The notes: generated from the letters alone by a model not told the origin. DNA of 7,380 bases from an uncultured Lachnospiraceae bacterium (GCA_934351705.1 CAKRJK010000066.1:1-7380), one strand, 5' to 3'. Counted from the stretch's first letter, positions 1 through 7,060 are shown. Translations and numbers: made by a program.

Positions 1-621
1 ATCATAGGAGTTCCTATCGGAGTATTATCCGCGATATATTTAGCGAGATTCTGTCCGAAGAAATTATACAAAATAATAAAACCGGGAATTGAATTGTTAG
101 CGGGAATCCCTTCGATTGTCTACGGATTTTTCGGATTAGTGGTCTTGGTACCGTTTATCCGCAATACCTTTCAAGGAAACGGAAACAGTATTTTAAGTGC
201 ATCCATACTTTTAGGAGTTATGATCCTTCCTACCATTATCGGAGTTTCGGAATCTGCCATAAGAGCTGTCCCAAACAAATATTACGAGGGAGCACTTGCT
301 TTGGGAGCAACCCATGAAAGAAGTGTATTTTGTACCGTGGTTCCAGCGGCAAAATCGGGAATTATGGCAGGAATCGTACTCGGAATCGGAAGAGCCATCG
401 GAGAGACAATGGCGGTGATCATGGTAGCAGGAAACCAGGCACGAATGCCGCAGGGTATTTTTAAAGGTGTCCGTACCATGACAGCAAACATTGTCATTGA
501 AATGGGATACGCAACCGATTTGCACAGGGAAGCATTGATAGCAACAGGCGTTGTATTGTTTGTATTTATTTTGATTATCAATCTGCTCTTTTCTGTCTTA
601 AAAAGAAAGAAGGTGGATTAG
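1..621 (+). CDS. pstC: Phosphate ABC transporter permease PstC, 5'-truncated by window edge
   Basis: This is one of the two membrane permeases of the high-affinity phosphate importer PstSCAB. The frame is open from base 1 to the TAG at 619-621, giving the last 206 residues; the start and the first membrane helices lie upstream. The cytoplasmic EAA loop that docks on the ATPase begins at window residues 96-103 (EGALALGA). It is followed by GRAIGETMAVIMVAGN from residue 130, which is typical of PstC; PstA has GRIVGET followed by [21 protein letters not shown] segment near residues 35-45 recurs almost unchanged in the next gene, as expected for paralogous permeases. A TTG at 94 could be mistaken for a start, but homology to PstA runs straight through it from base 1, so it is an internal Leu codon. 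The protein ends in a hydrophobic helix and a basic KRKK tail. The next gene starts 3 nt downstream, so the two are co-transcribed. Confidence 0.95.
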   Translation: MIGVPIGVLSAIYLARFCPKKLYKIIKPGIELLAGIPSIVYGFFGLVVLVPFIRNTFQGNGNSILSASILLGVMILPTIIGVSESAIRAVPNKYYEGALALGATHERSVFCTVVPAAKSGIMAGIVLGIGRAIGETMAVIMVAGNQARMPQGIFKGVRTMTANIVIEMGYATDLHREALIATGVVLFVFILIINLLFSVLKRKKVD

Positions 622-624
622 TAT

Positions 625-1494
625 ATGGAACAGGCAATTAACAAAACAACAAGAAAACAAAAACTGCAAAACTACACAAGGCATCCCGGTTCCCTTTTGC
701 TGGCAATCATTACAAAACTGGCGATCACGGCGACCGTCTTGGTATTGGGATTTATTCTGTTTTACATTTTGATAAAAGGAATTCCGCATTTGACACCAAG
801 CCTTTTTGAATTGAAGTATACCACCGAAAATGTATCGATGATGCCGGCGATCGTCAACACGCTGATTATCACATTACTGTCACTTTTGATAGCGGGACCG
901 ATCGGTATTTTCTCTGCAATCTATCTTGTAGAGTATGCAAAAAAAGGAAACAAACTTGTCAATATCGTGCGGATTACAACAGAGACACTTTCAGGAATCC
1001 CATCCATTGTCTACGGACTTTTCGGTATGCTGTTCTTTGTAACCACCATGAAATGCGGATACTCATTAATGGCAGGAGCATTGACACTTTCCATTATGGT
1101 ATTGCCGGTCATCATGAGGACAACAGAAGAAGCATTGCTCTCCGTACCGAATTCTTTCCGGGAGGGAAGTTTTGGATTAGGAGCCGGAAAGCTGCGTACA
1201 ATATTTAAAATTGTACTTCCGTCAGCCATACCCGGAATTTTAGCCGGTATGATTCTGGCAATCGGAAGAATCGTAGGAGAAACGGCAGCTTTGATTTATA
1301 CAGCTGGAACGGTAGCCGAATTACCAAAGAGTGTCATGAGTTCGGGAAGAACTTTGGCAATCCATATGTACAGTCTTTCCAAAGAGGGATTGTATACCGA
1401 TCAGGCATATGCCACAGCGGTTGTACTGCTTGTCATCGTAGTATTGATCAATATGCTTTCAAATTTTGTAGCAAAGAAGTTTACCAAGAAATAG
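625..1494 (+). CDS. pstA: Phosphate ABC transporter permease PstA
   Basis: This is the second permease of the PstSCAB importer, pairing with PstC to form the membrane channel. It is 289 residues long, normal for PstA. A basic, polar N-terminus (residues 1-25) precedes the first membrane helix (about 28-50). Several further hydrophobic segments follow, consistent with six helices. The EAA loop starts at residues 180-187 (EGSFGLGA). The family signature [16 protein letters not shown] begins at residue 214 and identifies PstA rather than PstC. A last helix (about 264-282) ends in KKFTKK. The ATG at 625 is preceded at 8 nt by AAGGTGG (610-616), which lies inside the end of pstC, so this start is well supported. 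Its TAG stop overlaps the ribosome binding site of pstB. The gene is intact. Confidence 0.97.
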   Translation: MEQAINKTTRKQKLQNYTRHPGSLLLAIITKLAITATVLVLGFILFYILIKGIPHLTPSLFELKYTTENVSMMPAIVNTLIITLLSLLIAGPIGIFSAIYLVEYAKKGNKLVNIVRITTETLSGIPSIVYGLFGMLFFVTTMKCGYSLMAGALTLSIMVLPVIMRTTEEALLSVPNSFREGSFGLGAGKLRTIFKIVLPSAIPGILAGMILAIGRIVGETAALIYTAGTVAELPKSVMSSGRTLAIHMYSLSKEGLYTDQAYATAVVLLVIVVLINMLSNFVAKKFTKK

Positions 1495-1504
1495 GAGGAA
1501 ATCA

Positions 1505-2254
1505 ATGAATAAATTCGAGATAGAAAATCTGAATCTTCATTACGGAGATTTCCATGCATTAAAAGATATTCAAATGAATATTGCGGAAAATGAGATTACC
1601 GCCTTTATCGGTCCGTCCGGCTGCGGAAAATCTACTTTCCTAAAATGTTTAAACCGTATGAATGATTTAGTAGAAGGATGTAAAGTTACAGGAAAAATAG
1701 AGCTGGACGGCGAGGATATCTACGGAAATATGGATGTCAATAAACTCAGAAAACGTGTCGGAATGGTATTCCAGAAGCCGAATCCGTTTCCGATGAGCGT
1801 TTATGACAATATCGCTTACGGTCCGAGAACACATGGAATCCGCGGAAAGAAAGAATTGGATGAGATTGTGGAGCGTTCTTTAAAAAATGCCGCAATCTGG
1901 GATGAATTAAAAGACCGCTTGAAAAAAAGTGCGTTAGGTCTTTCGGGAGGACAGCAGCAAAGACTTTGTATCGCCAGAGCCCTTGCGGTAGAACCGGAGG
2001 TAATTCTGATGGATGAGCCGACTTCCGCCTTAGATCCGATCTCCACTTCCAAAATCGAAGATTTGGTAGTGGAACTGAAAAACAAGTACACGATCATCAT
2101 GGTTACCCACAATATGCAGCAGGCAACCCGTGTATCAGATAAAACCGCATTTTTCCTATTGGGAGAAATGATTGAATACGGAAATACAGAAAAAGTATTT
2201 TCCATGCCAAAAGATAAACGTACAGAAGATTATATTACAGGGAGGTTCGGATAA
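1505..2254 (+). CDS. pstB: Phosphate ABC transporter ATP-binding protein PstB
   Basis: This cytoplasmic ATPase energises phosphate import through PstCA. It is 249 residues, the usual PstB length, and all nucleotide-binding motifs are present in order. Walker A is GPSGCGKST (36-44) and the Q-loop is at Q90 in [11 protein letters not shown], a PstB-typical sequence. The signature is LSGGQQQR (146-153), Walker B is VILMDEP (166-172), the D-loop is SALD (174-177) and the switch His is H202 in VTHNM. The NRMNDL segment after Walker A is also typical of PstB. A perfect AGGAGG at 1493-1498 lies 6 nt before the ATG and overlaps the pstA stop. The TAA stop shares its last A with the phoU start (TAATG at 2252-2256), suggesting coupled translation with phoU. 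Confidence 0.98.
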   Translation: MNKFEIENLNLHYGDFHALKDIQMNIAENEITAFIGPSGCGKSTFLKCLNRMNDLVEGCKVTGKIELDGEDIYGNMDVNKLRKRVGMVFQKPNPFPMSVYDNIAYGPRTHGIRGKKELDEIVERSLKNAAIWDELKDRLKKSALGLSGGQQQRLCIARALAVEPEVILMDEPTSALDPISTSKIEDLVVELKNKYTIIMVTHNMQQATRVSDKTAFFLLGEMIEYGNTEKVFSMPKDKRTEDYITGRFG

Positions 2255-2898
2255 TGAGAAATCGTTTCGACAGACAGTTAGAGCAGCTTAACAATGAGTT
2301 AATCAATATGGGAAGTCTGATTGAAGAGGCTATTGAAATGGCAATCACCGCACTCATTAAACAGGATGTAAAAAAAGCAAAAGACGTAGTCGCATTCGAT
2401 GAAGAGATTGACGAAAAGGAAAAAGAAATCGAGAGTCTTTGTCTGAAACTTTTATTACAGCAGCAGCCGGTGGCAAGAGATTTACGTCAGATTTCCGCAG
2501 CCTTAAAGATGATTACGGATATGGAACGTATCGGTGACCATGCATCAGACATTTCGGAGATGACAATCCTGATGGCAGATAAACCGTACATCTGCAATAT
2601 CAGCCATTTACAGACGATGGCAAAAGAGACGATGGTCATGCTGGTAAAAAGCATTGAGGCATATGTAGAAAAAAATCAGGAGCAGGCGGAGAAAGTCATC
2701 GCCAATGATGATGTCATTGATAATTTATATGATGAGATAAAAGCAGAACTGATTGAAGCAATTCAAAAAGACGCAAACAAAGGAGAACAGGCAACAGACC
2801 TTTTGATGGTTGCAAAATATTTGGAGAGAATCGGTGACCACGCAACAAACATTGCGGAGTGGGTTATCTTTTCTATTACAGGAAAACACGAAAGCTAG
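2254..2898 (+). CDS. phoU: Phosphate signalling regulator PhoU
   Basis: PhoU is a peripheral cytoplasmic protein that links PstSCAB activity to the PhoR kinase and restrains the Pho response when phosphate is ample. At 214 residues it has family length and is almost entirely helical and charged. It shows the two-fold internal repeat expected of two three-helix bundles. Each bundle carries a metal-cluster type motif: ERIGDH at 91-96, extending as E91-x3-D95-x3-D99, and ERIGDH at 191-196, extending as E191-x3-D195-x3-N199. The N-terminal FDRQLEQLNNEL and the PVARDLRQI stretch (72-80) are also typical. Translation starts on the A of the pstB stop, with GGAGG at 2241-2245 8 nt upstream. An unrecognised membrane-protein gene follows 12 nt downstream. 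Confidence 0.96.
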   Translation: MRNRFDRQLEQLNNELINMGSLIEEAIEMAITALIKQDVKKAKDVVAFDEEIDEKEKEIESLCLKLLLQQQPVARDLRQISAALKMITDMERIGDHASDISEMTILMADKPYICNISHLQTMAKETMVMLVKSIEAYVEKNQEQAEKVIANDDVIDNLYDEIKAELIEAIQKDANKGEQATDLLMVAKYLERIGDHATNIAEWVIFSITGKHES

Positions 2899-2910
2899 GG
2901 AGGGATCTCT

Positions 2911-3153
2911 ATGAAAAAACTATGGATGAAATGCTCAAAATACAAATGTAACAAAGAAATACAAATGCACATTTTTTTGTTTTTTAATGTGGTGATCTGG
3001 CTGGCGGCAGGGTTAGCGGTTGTTTTACTGGTTAATCTGCTTACACAGCCGGAGCTGCAAAAAGCAGTGGAAAATCTTGTCTTATTTACGGGATACAGTG
3101 GAATAGTAGTCGGATGGTTTGGAGGATTGCTTTTCCTGATGCGTCACAACTAG
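2911..3153 (+). CDS. Small two-helix membrane protein of unknown function in the pst-phoU operon
   Basis: I do not recognise this 80-residue protein. The N-terminus (1-19) is strongly basic, with seven Lys and two Cys (C8, C13). It is followed by a membrane helix at about 21-44, a short polar loop (45-55, TQPELQKAVEN), a second Gly-rich hydrophobic helix (about 56-77) and a short RHN tail. By the positive-inside rule both ends should face the cytoplasm. There is no signal-peptidase site. It looks real: a strong GGAGGG site (2899-2904) stands 6 nt before the ATG, it sits 12 nt after phoU in the same direction, and no terminator separates them. It is probably the last gene of the pst operon, because a new promoter candidate begins just after its stop. 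Met6 and Met19 are weaker alternative starts. It could be a small modulator of PstCA or PhoR, but that is only an inference from position. Confidence 0.75.
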   Translation: MKKLWMKCSKYKCNKEIQMHIFLFFNVVIWLAAGLAVVLLVNLLTQPELQKAVENLVLFTGYSGIVVGWFGGLLFLMRHN

Positions 3154-3160
3154 TCCAAAA

Positions 3161-3200
3161 TTTACATAGAATTTACATAAATACTGCTTATATTTTACAT
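3161..3200 (+). promoter_or_regulatory. Pho box array (three TTTACAT heptamers, 11-nt register)
   Basis: Exact TTTACAT copies lie at 3161-3167, 3172-3178 and 3194-3200. Their starts are 11, then 22 nt apart, so all three fall on one 11-nt grid; the skipped slot (3183-3189) reads ACTGCTT, matching 3 of 7. Direct repeats at one helical turn with AT-rich 4-nt spacers are the known binding pattern of PhoB/PhoP regulators. The core TTTACA fits the Gram-positive consensus TT(A/C/T)A(C/T)A. The array lies between the 80-residue gene and the Na+/Pi cotransporter, so phosphorylated PhoB encoded downstream at 5048-5719 is the likely ligand. Confidence 0.8.
3189..3194 (+). promoter_or_regulatory. Candidate -10 element (TATATT) of the Pho-box promoter
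   Basis: TATATT matches the sigma-A -10 consensus at 5 of 6 positions. It begins 10 nt after the end of the second TTTACAT (3178), the spacing typical of Pho promoters in which the regulator site replaces the -35. No good -35 stands 16-18 nt upstream, which fits an activator-dependent promoter. Transcription would start near 3201, leaving a leader of about 66 nt. The third heptamer overlaps this element, so the exact start is uncertain. Confidence 0.5.
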
Positions 3201-3243
3201 ACCCTAACTACAATGGAACAGACTAAATAGAAACTGTAAAATA
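3191..3243 (+). repeat. Inverted repeat around the Na+/Pi cotransporter leader
   Basis: The 9-mer TATTTTACA at 3191-3199 has an exact reverse complement, TGTAAAATA, at 3235-3243. An overlapping 8-bp pair (TTTACATA at 3194-3201 with TATGTAAA at 3242-3249) uses the next inverted copy. The downstream arms are thus Pho-box-like motifs on the minus strand (CTGTAAA at 3234-3240, ATGTAAA at 3243-3249). They are more likely protein sites than an RNA hairpin, because the loop is about 35 nt and the stem is AT-rich. They end just before the ribosome binding site (3255-3261). Confidence 0.45.
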
Positions 3244-3266
3244 TGTAAAGTATAAGAGGAGAGATT

Positions 3267-5039
3267 ATGGACTTTTTTGATGTATTGACAATGATAGGTG
3301 GATTAGCCTTATTTTTGTACGGAATGGATGTCATGGGAGACGGATTAGCCAGAACTTCCGGTGGAAAGTTGGAAAAGATATTAGAAAAACTGACTTCCTC
3401 ACCCATCAAAGCCGTATTATTAGGAGCCGGAGTTACCGCCGTGATACAGTCGTCATCCGCAACGACGGTAATGGTGGTCGGTTTTGTCAATTCCGGAATT
3501 ATGAAACTGTCTCAGGCAGTGGGAATTATCATGGGTGCAAATATCGGTACAACCGTTACCTCCTGGATTCTGAGTCTTACGGGAATCGAGAGTAACAGCT
3601 TTTTTGTACAGCTTTTGAAGCCGTCTTCTTTTTCACCGATTTTAGCATTGATCGGAATCATCATCTTAATGATGTCAAAAGACAGCAAGAAAAGAGATAT
3701 TGCATCGATTATGCTCGGATTTGCCGTTTTGATGTTCGGTATGGATACCATGAGCAATGCGGTAAAACCGTTGGCGGATGTTCCTGAATTTACAAATATA
3801 TTAATGATATTTACAAATCCGATTCTGGGTATGTTGGCAGGTCTTGTTTTGACGGCGATTATCCAGAGTTCTTCTGCGTCTGTCGGAATTTTGCAGGCTC
3901 TTTGTTTGACGGGAAGTATGAGTTACGGTGTGGCATTGCCGATTATCATGGGACAAAACATCGGAACTTGTGTTACCGCGATCATTTCTTCTATCGGTGC
4001 AAAGAGAAATGCAAAAAGAGCGGCATTGATACATTTGTATTTTAATATTATCGGAACGATACTGTTTATGGTAATATTCTATTCGATAAATGCATTTGCG
4101 CATTTCGCATTTTTGAATGATGTTGCGAACCCAATGGGAATTGCGGTCATCCATAGTTTATTTAATGTTGTTGCTACCCTTGTACTGCTGCCGTTTGGAA
4201 ATGTTTTGGTAAAACTGGCAATGCTTACGATTCGTGAAACAGACGAAGAGAAAGAAGAGCAGATGGAAGATGCAACAAAGTTGTTAGATGTTCGTTTCTT
4301 GGAGAAACCGGCATTTGCTGTTGCACAGTGCCGGAATGTCGGAATCGAAATGGCGGAGCTGACACAGCGTGCGTTAGTGCAGGCAGTGGATGCTCTTACA
4401 GATTACGATAAGAAAAAGGTAAAAGAAGTAATCCGGTTAGAGGAAATGATCGACCATTACGAAGATGAATTGGGAACTTACATTATGAAGTTAAGCGGTA
4501 ATTCCTTGTCGGATGAGGACAACCATACGGTTTCCAATCTGCTTCACTGTATGGGAGATTTTGAGCGTATCAGTGATCATGCATTAAATCTGGCAGAGTC
4601 TGTTATGGCGATGAAAGAAAAAGACATGGAATTTTCTCCGAAGGCGGAGGAGGAACTTCGCATTTACGGAGAGGCATTAAAGGAGATTGTGAGCATCTCT
4701 GTCAAAGCATATGAGACAGACGATACAATGCTTGCCGAAAAAGTAGAGCCTTTGGAAGAAGTCATTGATGAACTGAATGTAAAAATTAAGAATCATCACG
4801 TAAAGCGTTTGAGAAAAGGAAAGTGTACGATAGAACTCGGAATATCATTATCGGATATTTTAACAGATTACGAGAGGGTGGCAGACCATTGCTCCAATAT
4901 CGCAGTTTGTCTGATCCAGACCGAGGAGGACGGATTCGAGACACATGAATACTTGAATGAAGTTAAGAAAAAAGAAAATAAAGAGTTCCAAAACTTATAC
5001 AAGATGTATTATAATAAATACAAACTAGAGAAAAAGTAG
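3267..5039 (+). CDS. Na+/Pi cotransporter family protein with C-terminal PhoU domain
   Basis: This is a sodium-coupled phosphate transporter of the PNaS family (NptA/YjbB-like) in the cytoplasmic membrane. It has 590 residues, the usual size for the PhoU-fused type. The membrane part (about 1-318) contains the two inverted Na/Pi repeats. Each has a QSSSA motif (61-65 and 200-204) followed by a GxNIGT motif (GANIGT from 90, GQNIGT from 229), as expected for the substrate and sodium sites. An acidic linker (about 324-335) leads to a PhoU-like helical domain (about 345-560). That domain has motifs ERISDH (433-438) and ERVADH (536-541), each in the ExxxDxxxN form. The ATG at 3267 follows AGAGGAGAG at 3255-3263. 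The Pho-box promoter stands directly upstream and phoB follows 8 nt after the stop. Relatives are reported as either low-affinity importers or exporters, so transport direction cannot be read from sequence. Confidence 0.93.
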   Translation: MDFFDVLTMIGGLALFLYGMDVMGDGLARTSGGKLEKILEKLTSSPIKAVLLGAGVTAVIQSSSATTVMVVGFVNSGIMKLSQAVGIIMGANIGTTVTSWILSLTGIESNSFFVQLLKPSSFSPILALIGIIILMMSKDSKKRDIASIMLGFAVLMFGMDTMSNAVKPLADVPEFTNILMIFTNPILGMLAGLVLTAIIQSSSASVGILQALCLTGSMSYGVALPIIMGQNIGTCVTAIISSIGAKRNAKRAALIHLYFNIIGTILFMVIFYSINAFAHFAFLNDVANPMGIAVIHSLFNVVATLVLLPFGNVLVKLAMLTIRETDEEKEEQMEDATKLLDVRFLEKPAFAVAQCRNVGIEMAELTQRALVQAVDALTDYDKKKVKEVIRLEEMIDHYEDELGTYIMKLSGNSLSDEDNHTVSNLLHCMGDFERISDHALNLAESVMAMKEKDMEFSPKAEEELRIYGEALKEIVSISVKAYETDDTMLAEKVEPLEEVIDELNVKIKNHHVKRLRKGKCTIELGISLSDILTDYERVADHCSNIAVCLIQTEEDGFETHEYLNEVKKKENKEFQNLYKMYYNKYKLEKK

Positions 5040-5047
5040 GTGAGAGG

Positions 5048-5719
5048 ATGCCTCTGATTTATATTGTAGAAGATGATGTGAATATTCGGGAAATAGAAAC
5101 ATTTTCATTGAAAAACAGTGGCTACACGGTAAACGATTTTGAGTGTGCAAAAGATTTTTATCACTGTTTACATGAAAAAAAGCCGGATTTGATCATTCTG
5201 GATATTATGCTTCCCGATGAGGACGGGATGGAGATTTTAAAGAAGTTAAGAAAAAATTCCGAGACAAAGAAGATACCGATTATCATGGTCACCGCAAAGA
5301 CGACAGAAATTGATAAGGTAAAGGGCTTGGATGCCGGAGCGGATGATTATATGACAAAGCCGTTCGGTGTTATGGAATTAATATCCCGTGTAAAAGCATT
5401 GCTGCGCCGCAGTATGAATATAGAGGATTCCAAACTTCTTGAGCTGGGTGAGATTTGTGTGGATAATGAAAAGCACAAAGTCAGCGTCAACAGGGAAGAT
5501 TGTGAGCTCACATACAAAGAGTTTGAACTTTTAAAACTAATGATACAAAATACCGGTATCGTATTGTCCAGAGATGTGATCATGGAGAGAGTCTGGGGCG
5601 TGGATTTTGAAGGCGAATCCAGAACCTTAGATATGCACATCAAAACCCTGAGAAAAAAACTCGGGGAAAGCGGAAAACGGATCAAGACGGTTCGAAATGT
5701 GGGATACCGGATGGAGTAA
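5048..5719 (+). CDS. phoB: Phosphate-response OmpR-family response regulator (PhoB/PhoP type)
   Basis: This cytoplasmic two-component response regulator binds Pho boxes when phosphorylated. It has 223 residues, standard for an OmpR/PhoB protein. The receiver domain (about 2-121) has the acidic pocket E8-D9-D10, phospho-acceptor D52 (LIILDIMLP), T82 and K104 (MTKPF). After a linker comes a winged-helix DNA-binding domain (about 127-222). Its recognition helix is around SRTLDMHIKTLRKKLG (191-206) and its wing ends in VRNVGYRM. The receiver and effector alone do not separate PhoB from other OmpR regulators; the assignment comes from the pst, phoU and cotransporter neighbours and the adjacent PhoR-like kinase. 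AGGTGAG precedes the ATG, and the gene lies 8 nt after the cotransporter stop. phoR starts 3 nt after it, so all three should share one transcript and be autoregulated through the Pho boxes. Confidence 0.93.
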   Translation: MPLIYIVEDDVNIREIETFSLKNSGYTVNDFECAKDFYHCLHEKKPDLIILDIMLPDEDGMEILKKLRKNSETKKIPIIMVTAKTTEIDKVKGLDAGADDYMTKPFGVMELISRVKALLRRSMNIEDSKLLELGEICVDNEKHKVSVNREDCELTYKEFELLKLMIQNTGIVLSRDVIMERVWGVDFEGESRTLDMHIKTLRKKLGESGKRIKTVRNVGYRME

Positions 5720-5722
5720 AAT

Positions 5723-7048
5723 ATGAAGAAAAAAATTAATCTGCAATTTTTGATTATTTCTGCGGTAGGTATTCTCTTGGCTATGTGTTTATCTACCGTA
5801 GTTTTTTATGAATTATTCAAAAATGAAGTAATGGATGAACTGAAAACCTATGCACAGATGTTAAAAAGTGCAGAGGCAAAGGAAAATATTTTAAACGGTT
5901 CTTATGATCCGAATATCAATAATCTGCGAATCACCATCGTAGAAAATGACGGAACAGTCATCTACGACAGTTACGCAGACATCAAAAAAATGGGAAACCA
6001 TTTGGATAGGGAAGAGATTCAGGAGGCATTCAAGAACGGAAGCGGCAAAACGATCCGCACCTCAGATACAATGGATAAGAATACCTTTTATTATGCGATT
6101 CTTTTAGATGGGGAAAGCGTTTTGCGTGTCGCGAAAGAGGCAGGAAGTATCTGGGGAATTTTCTTCAGTGCGATTCCCGTGATAGCAGGACTTGTCGTAG
6201 TTTTGTTTATTGTCAGCATTCTGCTTGCGAATCTGTTGACAAAAAGTCTGATACGGCCGATTGAGCAGATTGCACAGCATATGGATCATCTTGAGGATAT
6301 TACAACCTATAAAGAGTTGATGCCGTTTATCAATACGATTCAGACACAGCATGAGAACATTTTAAAAAATGCAAAAATGCGTCAGGAGTTTACGGCAAAC
6401 GTATCGCACGAATTAAAGACGCCTTTGACAGCAATTTCGGGTTATTCGGAATTGATACAAAACGGAATGGCAACCGAAGAGGACACCGTTCGTTTTGCGG
6501 GTGAGATACACAAGAATGCAAAAAGGCTGTTGACCTTGATCAATGATACCATCCGTCTGTCGCAGTTAGACAGCACGGAGCAGGAAGTGATCTTTGAGGA
6601 ACTTGATTTATACCGGATCGCAGAGGACTGCGTGAATATGCTGCAATTTTCCGCTCAAAATCACAACATCAGTATCTCGATAACCGGCGGTCATGCCTAC
6701 TTAGAGGGCAATAAAGAGATGTTGGAAGAGGTTGTTTACAATCTCTGTGACAATGCGATTCGTTACAATAATGACGGCGGAAAAGTGGAGGTTACCGTAA
6801 AGCCGGTAAAAGGAAAGATTTATCTTTGTGTGGAAGATAACGGAATCGGCATACCAAAGGAACATCAGGAAAGAATCTTTGAAAGATTCTACCGTGTCGA
6901 TAAGAGCCGCTCAAAGTCAACGGGAGGAACCGGTCTCGGACTTGCAATCGTAAAACATATATTGCAGAATCACGGAGCGACAATGGAACTGATCAGCAAC
7001 AGCGGCGAAGGTACAAAAATAGAAATCTGGTTTCCGAAAAGCAGGTAA
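5723..7048 (+). CDS. phoR: Phosphate-sensing histidine kinase PhoR, compact form
   Basis: This membrane sensor kinase is the expected partner of the preceding regulator. It has 441 residues. TM1 is at about 9-28. An extracytoplasmic domain follows (about 29-142) with DGTVIYDS (76-83) and an MGNHLDREEIQEA segment (from 90), as in the PDC-like sensor domains of Gram-positive PhoR proteins. TM2 is at about 143-171 and a HAMP-like linker at about 172-215. The HisKA phospho-acceptor is H229 (SHELKTP). The ATPase domain has an N-box with N340 and N344 (NLCDNAIRYN), G1 at D372-x-G-x-G, an F-box (ERIFERFYRVD) and G2 GTGLGL (402-407). All catalytic residues are present. Only 57 residues separate TM2 from H229, so the PAS domain of longer PhoR proteins such as that of B. 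subtilis is absent. ATGGAG (5711-5716) serves as a modest binding site inside the end of phoB. This is the last gene of the operon. Confidence 0.92.
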   Translation: MKKKINLQFLIISAVGILLAMCLSTVVFYELFKNEVMDELKTYAQMLKSAEAKENILNGSYDPNINNLRITIVENDGTVIYDSYADIKKMGNHLDREEIQEAFKNGSGKTIRTSDTMDKNTFYYAILLDGESVLRVAKEAGSIWGIFFSAIPVIAGLVVVLFIVSILLANLLTKSLIRPIEQIAQHMDHLEDITTYKELMPFINTIQTQHENILKNAKMRQEFTANVSHELKTPLTAISGYSELIQNGMATEEDTVRFAGEIHKNAKRLLTLINDTIRLSQLDSTEQEVIFEELDLYRIAEDCVNMLQFSAQNHNISISITGGHAYLEGNKEMLEEVVYNLCDNAIRYNNDGGKVEVTVKPVKGKIYLCVEDNGIGIPKEHQERIFERFYRVDKSRSKSTGGTGLGLAIVKHILQNHGATMELISNSGEGTKIEIWFPKSR

Positions 7049-7060
7049 GTATCAATGAAA

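Noticed and set aside
94..621. TTG at 94 as the start of a short 175-residue permease
   Set aside because: The frame is open upstream to base 1 and the upstream residues align with the matching part of PstA, so this is the interior of a pstC cut by the window edge.
1..1494. The near-identical GIPSIVYG segments of the two permease genes as a recent duplication or repeat element
   Set aside because: PstC and PstA are ancient paralogues and the shared segment is a conserved family motif; the DNA around it differs.
2961..2985. Weak ACAAA/TTTGT hairpin with T-run as an intrinsic terminator after phoU
   Set aside because: The stem is five AT-rich pairs and lies within the coding frame of the 80-residue gene; it should not terminate.
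3251..3256. TATAAG as a -10 element for the cotransporter gene
   Set aside because: It overlaps the ribosome binding site, so transcription would start at the ATG itself; TATATT at 3189-3194 has the right spacing to the Pho boxes.
3801..4154. Long antisense open frames, for example 117 codons opposite the cotransporter and 129 codons opposite pstB (1816-2205)
   Set aside because: They lie wholly inside clearly conserved genes on the other strand, have no family motifs or convincing ribosome binding sites, and show compositions expected of frame shadows.
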